Positions 1 through 7,236 of a stretch of DNA of 13,307 nucleotides are shown here, piece by piece; position 1 is the first letter of the stretch; every line of letters begins with the position of its first letter. Under the pieces are notes generated by a model, which was given only the letters and a program-made list of their open reading frames with translations, was not told the origin of the DNA and did not search any database. Source of the DNA: Rubrobacteraceae bacterium (lineage in GTDB: Bacteria; Actinomycetota; Rubrobacteria; Rubrobacterales; Rubrobacteraceae); assembly GCA_021156345.1 (NCBI GenBank), contig JAJNDJ010000004.1:1-13307 (forward strand). The letters run 5' to 3'. The position numbers and the translations under genes are program-made.

Positions 1-809
1 ACGATGGAGCGTTCACTGAATACACCGCCAGAGTAGGAGACCGGAACCCTTTCCATTGGACCGAAATCCAGGATACATCTGGTGGTATCAACGAGTCTTG
101 CGAGTTCGTATGCCGCCTCCGATAGGATCTGCGCCGCGCACTCGTCCCCGGTTTCCGCCGCATGTGCGACTATCCGGCTGAGGGCTGCGATCTTGCTCCG
201 CCCGCCCTGCCAGCGGTTGAGAACCACATCGACTAGATCTAGGTCACCCGCCAGTTCCAGGTGAGTGCGCAAGGCTTCGTGAAGGGGTCCGACCGGCAAA
301 CGTCCGTCGCTCATGCGCGAGAAGGCGTTTAGCCCCTTTATGGAGATCCAGTACGCAGAGCCCTCGTCGCCGAAGAGATCACCCCAACCCCCGACCCGCG
401 CGCCGTGCCCCTGCCTCTCACCGTAGGTTATGGAACCGGTCCCGCTCACGACGTTGATACCGTCGACACCGCCCAGTGAACCCGCCCACCCGCAGACCAT
501 GTCGTTGTCGCAGGAATAGCGGCTATGTCCGAGAATCTCTCCGGGCATCGCATCGAGAGTAGATACGTCGCCGCTCACCTCACCGTAGGTCGGCAGACCG
601 AAGAACGCGTAGCGAATGTCAGCTGGCGTAACTGAGGCCTGTTCGCATACTTCGTCGATTCCCTCCTGCAATACCCGGCCCACAAGGTCTAAGCCTACTG
701 TGAAGTAGTAGCAGGACGGGGCCTGTGTCCGCGCGGCGACGTGCCCACCTTCATCCACGAGACAAAGAGCAGTCTTCGTTCCTCCACCATCGACGCCCAG
801 ATACATCAT
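1..809 (-). CDS. BadF/BadG-type amino-sugar kinase, 3' end cut by window edge
   Basis: Open frame of 269 codons that leaves the window without a stop. The N-terminus has the ASKHA phosphate-1 motif DGGGTKT (residues 7-13), followed by a SGTGSI motif typical of phosphate-2 loops and GWGDLFGDEGSAYWI, which is characteristic of the BadF/BadG/BcrA/BcrD ATPase family that includes N-acetylglucosamine kinases. The family transfers phosphate from ATP to an amino sugar in the cytoplasm. The start is the first of two adjacent ATG codons; it overlaps the stop of the upstream isomerase gene by 4 bp (ATGA), so translation is probably coupled. Sitting behind agaS- and gatZ-type genes, the most likely substrate is N-acetylgalactosamine or galactosamine, but that is inferred from neighbours only; N-acetylglucosamine cannot be excluded. 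Confidence 0.85.
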   Translation of the reverse strand, partial: MMYLGVDGGGTKTALCLVDEGGHVAARTQAPSCYYFTVGLDLVGRVLQEGIDEVCEQASVTPADIRYAFFGLPTYGEVSGDVSTLDAMPGEILGHSRYSCDNDMVCGWAGSLGGVDGINVVSGTGSITYGERQGHGARVGGWGDLFGDEGSAYWISIKGLNAFSRMSDGRLPVGPLHEALRTHLELAGDLDLVDVVLNRWQGGRSKIAALSRIVAHAAETGDECAAQILSEAAYELARLVDTTRCILDFGPMERVPVSYSGGVFSERSI

Positions 810-1963
810 CGACTCTTCCTCGGTAGAGGATGGATGGAAACGCCCTGTACCACGCGATTCACTTCTCGGTTTGGGAACGGATTGTCCGGTGTGTAGCCGA
901 GGGCGAGCGAGAAGCAGAGGCCGAGAAGCTGGGCAACCAGTACGAAAGGCAGCGCGAGCGCCGCATCCTCCACTCCCTCCAGACCTTCCAGAAGCCAGAA
1001 GCTTGGATCATCTATTCCCGCATCCGTCGCGGCGATGGCGATGACGCTCCCCGGACGCATCGAACGTTTCAACTCGGCGAGGAGGTCTAGATCGTACTTA
1101 CGTGTGTACGGATCCCCCGAGATGTAGGAGATGGCCAGCGTCCGATCGTCGAGGATGGACTTAGGTCCGTGCCTGAAGCCCAATGGAGACTCGAAGTACG
1201 TCACGATCTCGCCTGCGGTCAACTCCAGGAGTTTGAGGGAGGATTCGTGGGCCAGCCCTTTGAGCGGACCGCTTCCGAGGTAGACGATCCGCTCGTAGCC
1301 CGAGGATGCCAACCGTCGGATGTCGTCCTGGCGGGTGGCCAGTAACCGTTCTGCGGCTGCCGCAAGACGCCCGACCAGTACGTCAGGATCGGCTACGGTA
1401 CCCAGGACCAGCCAGGCCGCAAGGATCATCGACGTGAAACTCGATGTCATGGCGAAGCCCTGGTCGTTTGTGGCCTCTGGCATTAGAAGGACGAACGACC
1501 CGGATGACTTCGCGTGCCTTTCATAGAGTCGACCGCTCCTGTCGCAGGTCAGCACCAGATGGTGGCACTCAGAGAGAAGACGGTCGGCGAACTCTGTCGC
1601 CGCCAAGCTCTCAGGGCTGTTGCCAGAGCGCGCGAACGAGACCAACAGGGTGGGCCTTTCATCGGCAAAACATTCTTCCGGGTTGGAGACGATATCCGTC
1701 GTCGCAACGGCATCCACGCGACGCCCCGTTCGCCGGGAGAGCGCCGGGGCCAGGATCTCTCCTGCAAAGGCCGATGTGCCGGCGCCCGTCAAGACGACCC
1801 GCAGCTCTGGATCTGCCAGAAGCGGTCGAAGAAACGCGTCGATATCGTCCCGGCGTGACGCCAACAGGTTGTTCACCTCGCGCCAGACATCTGGTTGCTG
1901 GGCGATCTCGCGGGCTGTCGCCTCTCCGCCCTGCTTGGCGCTTTGCTCCAGATCTTCGCTCAA
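806..1963 (-). CDS. agaS: AgaS-type sugar-phosphate isomerase/deaminase (double SIS domain)
   Basis: 385 residues, close to the usual AgaS length. Two SIS folds are visible: the first with GAGTSAFAG (about 60-68) and VSFARSGNSPES (about 108-119), the second beginning near YLGSGPLKGLAHESSLKLLEL and continuing through ESPLGFRHGPKS. The family-specific stretches LPEATNDQGFAMTSS and PNREVNRVVQGVSIHP also match AgaS. AgaS converts galactosamine-6-phosphate to tagatose-6-phosphate with release of ammonia. The start is TTG, supported by AGGAGG 7 nt upstream that lies inside the end of the preceding gene. It follows the GatZ-type gene by 2 bp and overlaps the kinase gene by 4 bp, so the three are almost certainly one operon. 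Assignment within the SIS superfamily is strong; the exact amino sugar is not proven by sequence. Confidence 0.92.
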   Translation of the reverse strand: MSEDLEQSAKQGGEATAREIAQQPDVWREVNNLLASRRDDIDAFLRPLLADPELRVVLTGAGTSAFAGEILAPALSRRTGRRVDAVATTDIVSNPEECFADERPTLLVSFARSGNSPESLAATEFADRLLSECHHLVLTCDRSGRLYERHAKSSGSFVLLMPEATNDQGFAMTSSFTSMILAAWLVLGTVADPDVLVGRLAAAAERLLATRQDDIRRLASSGYERIVYLGSGPLKGLAHESSLKLLELTAGEIVTYFESPLGFRHGPKSILDDRTLAISYISGDPYTRKYDLDLLAELKRSMRPGSVIAIAATDAGIDDPSFWLLEGLEGVEDAALALPFVLVAQLLGLCFSLALGYTPDNPFPNREVNRVVQGVSIHPLPRKSR

Positions 1964-1965
1964 AT

Positions 1966-3267
1966 CTAGGCCTCCTGTCGCTTCGGATTACAGGCGACGG
2001 CGTAGTCCTGGAGCGTGCCGCGTATGCGGTCGAGGACGAGAGCTTCGGGGACGCTGTCCAGCACACCGTGACGCACCCGTTCGTACTGTTGCGGCAGGTA
2101 CTGACTTAGCAGGGGCAGCGGTATCTCGTGGCCAGTCAGGTTGGAAAACAAGCGTCTCTGTGCATCCTCGACGTCGGGATACGACCAGTAGTAGCGGATC
2201 CTGTCGCTATAGCTGTACCGGCGGAGGAGGCGCTTGGCCGCTGGTCCGCCCGGGTAGTAGCCTTCCCAGTATTCCGGCTCCTCTTGCATCCGGCGATCGA
2301 CGACTGAGAGCAACTCCGACCGCTCTCCTTCCGCCACCAGTTCGTTCTCGATCGTGGCGAGCGCGAACAGTGCCTCCCGCATCGCGAAGGTGAGCGCAGG
2401 ACCAACCTTGAGCACGGCCCAGTGATCCTCTACGAGCGCCCTGAGGTTAGCCCGCGTCTGGTAATCCGTGGAGTGGGCTTCGAAGACCAGCCGTTCGCGA
2501 TTGTCGAGCACCCGTCGAAGCTCTCCGGTAGCAGATCTGTCGTAGTCGATCACCCGCTCGAGGTCGAATTCCACACCAGGCTGTACCACCAGGGCTATTA
2601 CCCGATTCCAAATCCCCTCCAGACCCTCTGTATAGAAAGCGTTCTCATGGGCCGCCAGGGTGGCTCGTGCCGCTTCGGCTGAGGTTGGGGTGAGTATCTC
2701 GAGGGCCTCATGAGCTCCGCCTGGCAAGGGCACCTCGGTCCCCACGACATAGACAAGGTTGTCTGCGGGCGCCCGAACACGGGCTGACGCTTCCTGCTCG
2801 GCCCTGCTAGCGAGCGTCGCCGCCCGTCTGGCTACCACGCTGTCGTCCAGCGGACTCGTGTCGTCCGCACAGGCCATGCTGCAGTCGAGATGAAGCTTGG
2901 TGAATCCAGCAGCGACATATGACGCAACAAGATCACCTGCGTAGGCCAGTGCTTCCGCAGCCGGACGTTCCTGCCAGCGGTTGGGACCGAGGTGGTCGCC
3001 GCCCAAGACGATGCGATCTTCGGGTAATCCATGCCGTCTTGCCAAGTCCAATACGAGCCTCCTAAAGCCCTGGGGCTTCATCCCCGTGTAACCGCCGAAC
3101 TGGTCTACCTGGTTCGACGTAGCCTCCACCAGGAGGTAGCCATCGTCGTCGAGCGCCTGCAGAACCGAGGCCTCGATAACCAGCGGATGCGCCGAGCAGA
3201 CAGAGTAGATGCCCACGGCCTCGCCGGACTTGTGCCTTTCCACAGTGTCCAGCAGTAGACTGCTCAC
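1966..3267 (-). CDS. gatZ: Tagatose-1,6-bisphosphate aldolase subunit GatZ/KbaZ
   Basis: 433 residues, near the length of E. coli KbaZ/GatZ. Clear family signatures run the whole length: GIYSVCSAHPLVIEAS near the N-terminus, EATSNQVDQFGGYTGMKP, LGGDHLGPNRWQ, LHLDCSMAC, GTEVPLPGGAHE, FEAHSTDYQT, LKVGPALTFAMREALF and GYYPGGPAAKRLLRRYSYSDRIRYYW. In enterobacteria this subunit is needed for full activity and stability of the class II aldolase GatY/KbaY, which splits tagatose-1,6-bisphosphate into dihydroxyacetone phosphate and glyceraldehyde-3-phosphate. The partner is not in this window. The chosen start is GTG; there is no strong Shine-Dalgarno, but KbaZ also begins only a few residues before this point. 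It is first in the visible operon, so its promoter should lie in 3268-3440. The symbol kbaZ/agaZ would be equally apt. Confidence 0.93.
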   Translation of the reverse strand: MSSLLLDTVERHKSGEAVGIYSVCSAHPLVIEASVLQALDDDGYLLVEATSNQVDQFGGYTGMKPQGFRRLVLDLARRHGLPEDRIVLGGDHLGPNRWQERPAAEALAYAGDLVASYVAAGFTKLHLDCSMACADDTSPLDDSVVARRAATLASRAEQEASARVRAPADNLVYVVGTEVPLPGGAHEALEILTPTSAEAARATLAAHENAFYTEGLEGIWNRVIALVVQPGVEFDLERVIDYDRSATGELRRVLDNRERLVFEAHSTDYQTRANLRALVEDHWAVLKVGPALTFAMREALFALATIENELVAEGERSELLSVVDRRMQEEPEYWEGYYPGGPAAKRLLRRYSYSDRIRYYWSYPDVEDAQRRLFSNLTGHEIPLPLLSQYLPQQYERVRHGVLDSVPEALVLDRIRGTLQDYAVACNPKRQEA

Positions 3268-3440
3268 GATGGCTCGACAGCCGCGGAAGCGGCCCCCCGC
3301 ATGCTAAAATTCTGTGCGGTCCCAGACCCTTGATTTCCCATTCTTCATTCCCTGATTCGCCCCCTCGAACCCTGTAAGGGGCCTTTCCCTGCGAGGCGGG
3401 TTGCGAAACCACCCTCACCAAACCCGAACACAAACATACA
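3268..3440. promoter_or_regulatory. Upstream region of the sugar operon, promoter expected on minus strand
   Basis: Gene-free stretch between the operon's first start codon and the end of the phosphatase unit. On the minus strand TAGCAT (3306-3301) could serve as a -10 box, but no good -35 stands 16-18 bp upstream, so this is weak. A near-palindrome with arms GGTT/AACC around a central CG lies at 3399-3410, a layout often seen for LacI-family operators. No regulator gene is in the window. Confidence 0.3.
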
Positions 3441-3461
3441 GCTAAAATCAGGTATGCCTGA
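3441..3461 (-). terminator. Short rho-independent-type terminator after the SpoIIE-type gene
   Basis: Read on the minus strand, TCAGG-CATA-CCTGA (5-bp stem, 4-nt loop, 3461-3448) is directly followed by TTTTAG. It lies 39 bp past the stop of the phosphatase gene and before the sugar operon, where transcription would be expected to end. The stem is short, so termination strength is uncertain. Confidence 0.5.
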
Positions 3462-3500
3462 GATCACGTTTCACCGCAAGCGCAAGAACGCAGAATTGAG

Positions 3501-4313
3501 TCAGGTTTGAGGGTCTGATCCCCACTTCACTTCTATCGCACCGAGTCGTGCCGTCGAGGACCGTAGCGTAAGGAGGGTGATGTCATCCTCCTGCTCCCAA
3601 CCCTCCCCGGTGAAGGAGTTGAGCTCTTCCAGGACGACGTCACCCAGGGATCTCCCTTCATCATGTTCTAGGATGAGCCGGTGGAGTCTCGGGGACCCGA
3701 ACATCTCGCGGTGCTGGTTGTGGGCCTCCACCAGTCCGTCGCTGTAGAACAGGATGCCGTCCCCCTCTCGCAGGAAGTTCCGACCCTCTTCGTAGGTCAC
3801 GCCGGACATCAGGCCCAAGGGCATTCCCCTCGCTCTGAGCTGCTCAACATGGTCACCACGCCGCAAGTAAGGCAGGTCATGCCCGGCGTTGGCGTAACTG
3901 AGGCTTCCGCTCTCTGGATCCAGGAGAGCGTAGAAGCAGGTGACAAACATATTGGGTGGGATACGGACAGACAACGCCTCGTTGACCCGTCTGAGTACCT
4001 CGCCAGGCGAGTTCGAAGACTGGGCGACGGCCCGCAGCATACCGCAGGTCGTGGCCATGACCAGGGCTGCCGGCATGCCCTTGCCCGTATCGTCTCCCAC
4101 TACGAGGCCAAGCTGGCCCCCTTCGAGCTCGAAGAAGTCGTAGAAGTCGCCACCTACCTCTCGTGCAGGCTGGTAATGGGGTGAGATCTCCCAGCCCTCC
4201 AGGGTTGGCACTTCCTTGGGGAGTGAGGCTTGCTGGATACGACGCGCCACCAGTAGCTCTTGCTCGACGTGCTCGCGCTCGCGTATCTCTTGCTCCAGGC
4301 GCTGTTGGGTCAA
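3501..4313 (-). CDS. SpoIIE-type PP2C serine phosphatase without sensor domain
   Basis: 270 residues with a complete SpoIIE/RsbU-type PP2C domain. A short coiled linker (1-25) leads into ARRIQQASLP (23-32), then EVGGDFYDFF (52-61, metal Asp56), VVGDDTGKGMPAALVMA (71-87, Asp74), ANAGHDLPY (141-149), LFYSDGLVEAHN (188-199, Asp192) and EQEDDITLL (240-248). All expected metal-binding aspartates are present. Such enzymes dephosphorylate anti-anti-sigma proteins in partner-switching control of sigma factors. Related proteins usually carry GAF, PAS, response-regulator or membrane domains ahead of the linker; here there is none. The start used is TTG at 4313 with no convincing Shine-Dalgarno. The frame stays open upstream for about 38 codons without ATG, so the N-terminus is uncertain and may be a truncation; a GTG at residue 22 is another option. 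Confidence 0.85.
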   Translation of the reverse strand: MTQQRLEQEIREREHVEQELLVARRIQQASLPKEVPTLEGWEISPHYQPAREVGGDFYDFFELEGGQLGLVVGDDTGKGMPAALVMATTCGMLRAVAQSSNSPGEVLRRVNEALSVRIPPNMFVTCFYALLDPESGSLSYANAGHDLPYLRRGDHVEQLRARGMPLGLMSGVTYEEGRNFLREGDGILFYSDGLVEAHNQHREMFGSPRLHRLILEHDEGRSLGDVVLEELNSFTGEGWEQEDDITLLTLRSSTARLGAIEVKWGSDPQT

Positions 4314-4337
4314 CCCCAGGATTCCACTCGTGAAACC

Positions 4338-4550
4338 TTGAAGAGGAGACTTTCGGTCTTGCTGGTGCTGGTGTTGATGCTCTGTGCGACGGCGGTCGTA
4401 GCCGGTCCGGCGTCGGCCACCTCCTCAGGAATCGTTAACGGCAACCATTACGGTGATCACAGGAATCCAGATAACGGCGAACATGTCGGCGCCGGAGTCG
4501 GGGCTGGCAAGTACGATAACGTAGGCCTTGACCGGCGGGGCTTGAGATAA
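4338..4550 (+). CDS. Putative small secreted protein with Sec signal peptide
   Basis: About 70 residues from a TTG codon. The N-terminus is KRR, followed by a hydrophobic core LSVLLVLVLMLCATAVVAG and an AxA-type cleavage site (PASA before TSS), a textbook type I signal peptide. The mature part is about 44 residues, rich in Gly, Asn, His and Asp (for example GNHYGDHRNPDNG, then VGAGVGAG), with no recognised domain. No lipobox is seen. No good Shine-Dalgarno precedes the TTG, and in-frame ATG codons upstream (4260) would extend into the divergent phosphatase gene and spoil the signal peptide, so the start is chosen from the protein pattern. Its start is only 24 bp from the opposite-strand phosphatase start. 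Function unknown; a chance frame is possible but the signal peptide argues against it. Confidence 0.55.
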   Translation: MKRRLSVLLVLVLMLCATAVVAGPASATSSGIVNGNHYGDHRNPDNGEHVGAGVGAGKYDNVGLDRRGLR

Positions 4551-4656
4551 TCTCCTCATTACAGCGCCGTGCATAACGCCCCAAGCCTTACCCACGACCG
4601 GCCTTCCGCCTTGCAGCCACCAGCAATCAAGTAGCTGACTGCCGAAACCTGACAGC

Positions 4657-4684
4657 AGGGTACGGCATGGTCCTTCCGTACCCT
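4657..4684. terminator. Strong hairpin between convergent genes, probable terminator
   Basis: Perfect inverted repeat AGGGTACGG / CCGTACCCT with 9-bp arms and a 10-nt loop. It begins 3 bp past the stop of the rtcB gene (minus) and is also downstream of the small secreted gene (plus). There is no long T-run on either side (TTGTCT on plus, GCTGTC on minus), so it may act as a terminator without U-tail or as an mRNA 3'-end protector. Confidence 0.5.
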
Positions 4685-4687
4685 TGT

Positions 4688-6181
4688 CTAGCGGCCTGCC
4701 CCACGGCCCGACTTCCGCGAGCGCCTGTTCTTCTTCGAGCCTGTGTCCATACGCACGATCCTGGGGGAGAACTCCCCGATGGCCTCCACCAGATCCTCCT
4801 GGGCGGCCATCACCCCATCGACGTCCTTGTACGCCGCCGGAGCCTCGTCGAGGGCACCTCCTAGGAGGCTGATCCCCTTCTCCCGCAGGTCCTCCCGCCA
4901 GGCTGCCCCGTCGAGCTCCTTGAAAGCCCGCGTACGGCTCATGCGCCGGCCGGCCCCGTGGGAGGCGCTGTTGACCGAGTCCTCGACGCCGAGACCGAGC
5001 GTGAGGTAGCCAGAGTCTGCCATCGTTCCAGGCACGATCCCCAGCACGCCCCTCCCCGCGGGGGTGGCGCCCTTACGGTGAACGATCATCTCTTCCCCAC
5101 GCCACTCTTCGGTGAACGCGAAGTTGTGGTGGTGTTCGGTGACGAATGCCGCCTCGGCCCCGATCCTGCGTGCAATGCGTTCGTGGATCACCGCGTGGTT
5201 GGCCGCGGCGAAGCGGCCAGCCAGGCGCATCGAGAGCCAGTATTCTTGCCCTTCCTCTGAAGACAACTTCAGCCATGCCAGCTTCTTGGCCTCCCCTTCC
5301 AGGCCGAAGCGACGCTCCTCGGCAATCTTCGAGTAGCGGGTGGCGATCTTGTTTCCCACGCCCCTGCTTCCGGAGTGGGAGAGAAGGGCCAGGTAAGAGC
5401 TACCGGGTTCCAGCGGCGCGAGAACCCGCGTCTTCTCGTCCTCTAGGTCCTCTGGCACGGTGAAGGCGCCGAACTCGACGAAGTGGTTACCGCTACCTGA
5501 GGTTCCGAGCTGCACACGGGCCGTGTCCTTGAGGCCACGCAGAAAGCGGGTGGCTCCCCAGGCGGGGTCGTCGAGAACCTCGTGGGAAGAGTGCCCGTCG
5601 TGGCGCACGCCAGCGCCGAAGAACGTCTCATCCTCGAGGGCGCGCTCGAATTCGTTCTTCCTCTGGCCGAGCACGTGGGAGGAGAGCTCGAAGACGCTCA
5701 GACGAAGCCTGCAGGCGATATCCAGGCCCACGGCCCAGGGAATTACGGCCTCGCGAACAGCGAGCACCCCTCCAATGGGCAGCCCGTACCCAACGTGTGC
5801 GTCGGCCATCAGGGCGCCCCCGGCCGCGACCGGTAGCCTGAGAGCCGTCTCCATCTGGAGCCTGGCGGCATCGTCGACGTCGGCCTCCCCCCACGTGCGG
5901 TAGGGTAGGGGCTCGGCGCGCAGTTCTTCCTCAGAGGCAACGGCCTCCGCTGCTCCCAGGCGCACCCACTCGCGGGCGAGTTCGGCCACGGGCCCCTCGG
6001 ACTCGCGCTCCAGCGCGCCACCGGGGTCTTGCCTGACGTCCTCCAGCTCTGCGAGCACCTCATCCCTGGAGAGACCGCGGGATTCCAGGACGCTGGCGGT
6101 CTCAAGTCCGAGCCCGATCACCTTCCCTACCGGCCATCCAAGCGCCAGTATGTCCTTGCCGTTCAGCACATCTCCTCCCAT
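4688..6181 (-). CDS. rtcB: RtcB-family RNA ligase
   Basis: 497 residues from the ATG at 6181 (longer than the roughly 408 of E. coli RtcB). The frame is open further up to 6313, but those residues do not look like the family. Motifs in order: ADAHVGYGLPIGG (126-138, Asp127 and His129), VGLDIAC (151-157, metal-ligand Cys157), GTSGSGNHFVEF (226-237), HSGSRGVG (269-276), HHHNFAF (350-356), VHRKGATPA (367-375), NSASHGAGRRMSR (404-416; the His of SHGAGR, 409, is the guanylylated residue in characterised RtcB) and DEAPAAYKD (445-453). RtcB joins RNA 2',3'-cyclic phosphate or 3'-phosphate ends to 5'-OH ends using GTP and Mn2+, in tRNA splicing and RNA repair. The usual VGVDIGCGM is here VGLDIACRL, so this belongs to a divergent subgroup. 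GGAGG just inside the ATG could instead serve the GTG at 6169 (residue 5). No archease gene is nearby. Confidence 0.9.
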   Translation of the reverse strand: MGGDVLNGKDILALGWPVGKVIGLGLETASVLESRGLSRDEVLAELEDVRQDPGGALERESEGPVAELAREWVRLGAAEAVASEEELRAEPLPYRTWGEADVDDAARLQMETALRLPVAAGGALMADAHVGYGLPIGGVLAVREAVIPWAVGLDIACRLRLSVFELSSHVLGQRKNEFERALEDETFFGAGVRHDGHSSHEVLDDPAWGATRFLRGLKDTARVQLGTSGSGNHFVEFGAFTVPEDLEDEKTRVLAPLEPGSSYLALLSHSGSRGVGNKIATRYSKIAEERRFGLEGEAKKLAWLKLSSEEGQEYWLSMRLAGRFAAANHAVIHERIARRIGAEAAFVTEHHHNFAFTEEWRGEEMIVHRKGATPAGRGVLGIVPGTMADSGYLTLGLGVEDSVNSASHGAGRRMSRTRAFKELDGAAWREDLREKGISLLGGALDEAPAAYKDVDGVMAAQEDLVEAIGEFSPRIVRMDTGSKKNRRSRKSGRGAGR

Positions 6182-6333
6182 CTTGGGATAGTAGTGGATT
6201 AAACCGGATCGCCCAGGGCTGTGCCGTATGGAGAAGCATCCTAGATGACCTCCCGAGAGATCGGGGGGTTTAGTTCTTGCTGCGGACGCGAGCCGAGTAG
6301 CCCCAGAGGACACTCCGTACCTCGTTGCATCTT

Positions 6334-7236
6334 CTAGTCGAGGTGTACGATGGTATTCCCTCCCTCGGCCTTGGCCTGGTAGAGGGCTTCGTCCGCCCTC
6401 GAGATCAGCCCACGGGCGTCGTCACCCGGCCTCCACCGGCACGCCCCTCCGCTGAAGGTGAGGTACGTCACTTCCCCGCCGGGCAGCACTATGGGGCTCT
6501 CGCGCAGGTCCTCGACGATGCGCTCCAGTACCGGCTTTGTCGGCTGTCCTTCTTGCGTGTTCCACATACCTACCACGAACTCGTCGCCGCCCCACCTTGC
6601 GATCCAGTCCCCCGCGCGTAAGTTGCGACCCAAGACCTCTGCAAAGTGTACGACGCAGGCGTCCCCGGCGCGGTGGCCGTGCGCATCGTTTATGGGCTTG
6701 AGTTGGTCCAGGTCCAACAACGTCAGGGAGAGCGCACCTCCTCCGCGTTCGGCACGCTTGATGTCTTCGGCAAGGCGCTCTTCCGCGGCCCTGCGGTTGT
6801 AGGTGCCCGTTAAGTGGTCCCTGATCGCCAGTTCCCCAAGGGAGCGCACGGCCTTGTCTAGCCGCTCGATGGTGTGCTGCACGTCTGCCATGAGCCTCCC
6901 TGCCCGGTCCGTGTAGCCAACAGGTAGATCGGGTAGCTCACCGCTGTCGAGGTAGCGCCTCAGCGCCCTGGAGGCCAGCGCCGTAGGCGCAGAGAGCGAG
7001 TACATCGCCCAGAGCGTCAACGCCGTCCCTCCCAGCGTGGCTGGCGCCGTGACCGAGAGGATTCGCAGCGCACCCCCCTGCGGCCCGGAGCGACGGTGGC
7101 GCGCAAAGTAGACGAGCAAGGTCAGAAGCGGCACATGGGTGCCGAGGAAGGCTGTCAGGAACACCTTGCCCACGTAGCTCTTCGGAAACGGAGCCCGGGA
7201 GAGAGTGCGGTACAGCCTGAGTTGGTCATCGCCCAT
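6334..7236 (-). CDS. Membrane-anchored GGDEF diguanylate cyclase
   Basis: 300 residues. Two hydrophobic segments (about 24-45 and 57-82) are followed by a HAMP-like linker (about 83-130) and a GGDEF domain (about 135-300). The domain starts with RDHLTGTYNRRAAEERL, has LLDLDQLKPINDAHGHRAGD (173-192) and the intact active-site motif RWGGDEF (GGDEF at 216-220). An I-site RxxD (R207-D210) lies five residues before GGDEF, so product inhibition by c-di-GMP is expected. It should make c-di-GMP from two GTP at the inner membrane face. The region between the two membrane segments is too short to be a recognisable sensor. The start has AAGGAG 6 nt upstream. A leader of about 120 nt with nested hairpins and a possible small ORF precedes it. 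rtcB starts 152 bp downstream on the same strand and may be co-transcribed. Confidence 0.92.
   Translation of the reverse strand: MGDDQLRLYRTLSRAPFPKSYVGKVFLTAFLGTHVPLLTLLVYFARHRRSGPQGGALRILSVTAPATLGGTALTLWAMYSLSAPTALASRALRRYLDSGELPDLPVGYTDRAGRLMADVQHTIERLDKAVRSLGELAIRDHLTGTYNRRAAEERLAEDIKRAERGGGALSLTLLDLDQLKPINDAHGHRAGDACVVHFAEVLGRNLRAGDWIARWGGDEFVVGMWNTQEGQPTKPVLERIVEDLRESPIVLPGGEVTYLTFSGGACRWRPGDDARGLISRADEALYQAKAEGGNTIVHLD

Noticed and set aside
1444..2393. Long plus-strand frames (221 and 257 codons) over the sugar operon
   Set aside because: They are antisense to agaS and gatZ, Arg/Ser/Pro-rich with no family pattern, as expected for shadow frames in GC-rich DNA.
6182..6313. N-terminal extension of RtcB by 44 residues
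   Set aside because: The extra residues are low-complexity and unlike RtcB; family similarity starts just after the ATG at 6181.
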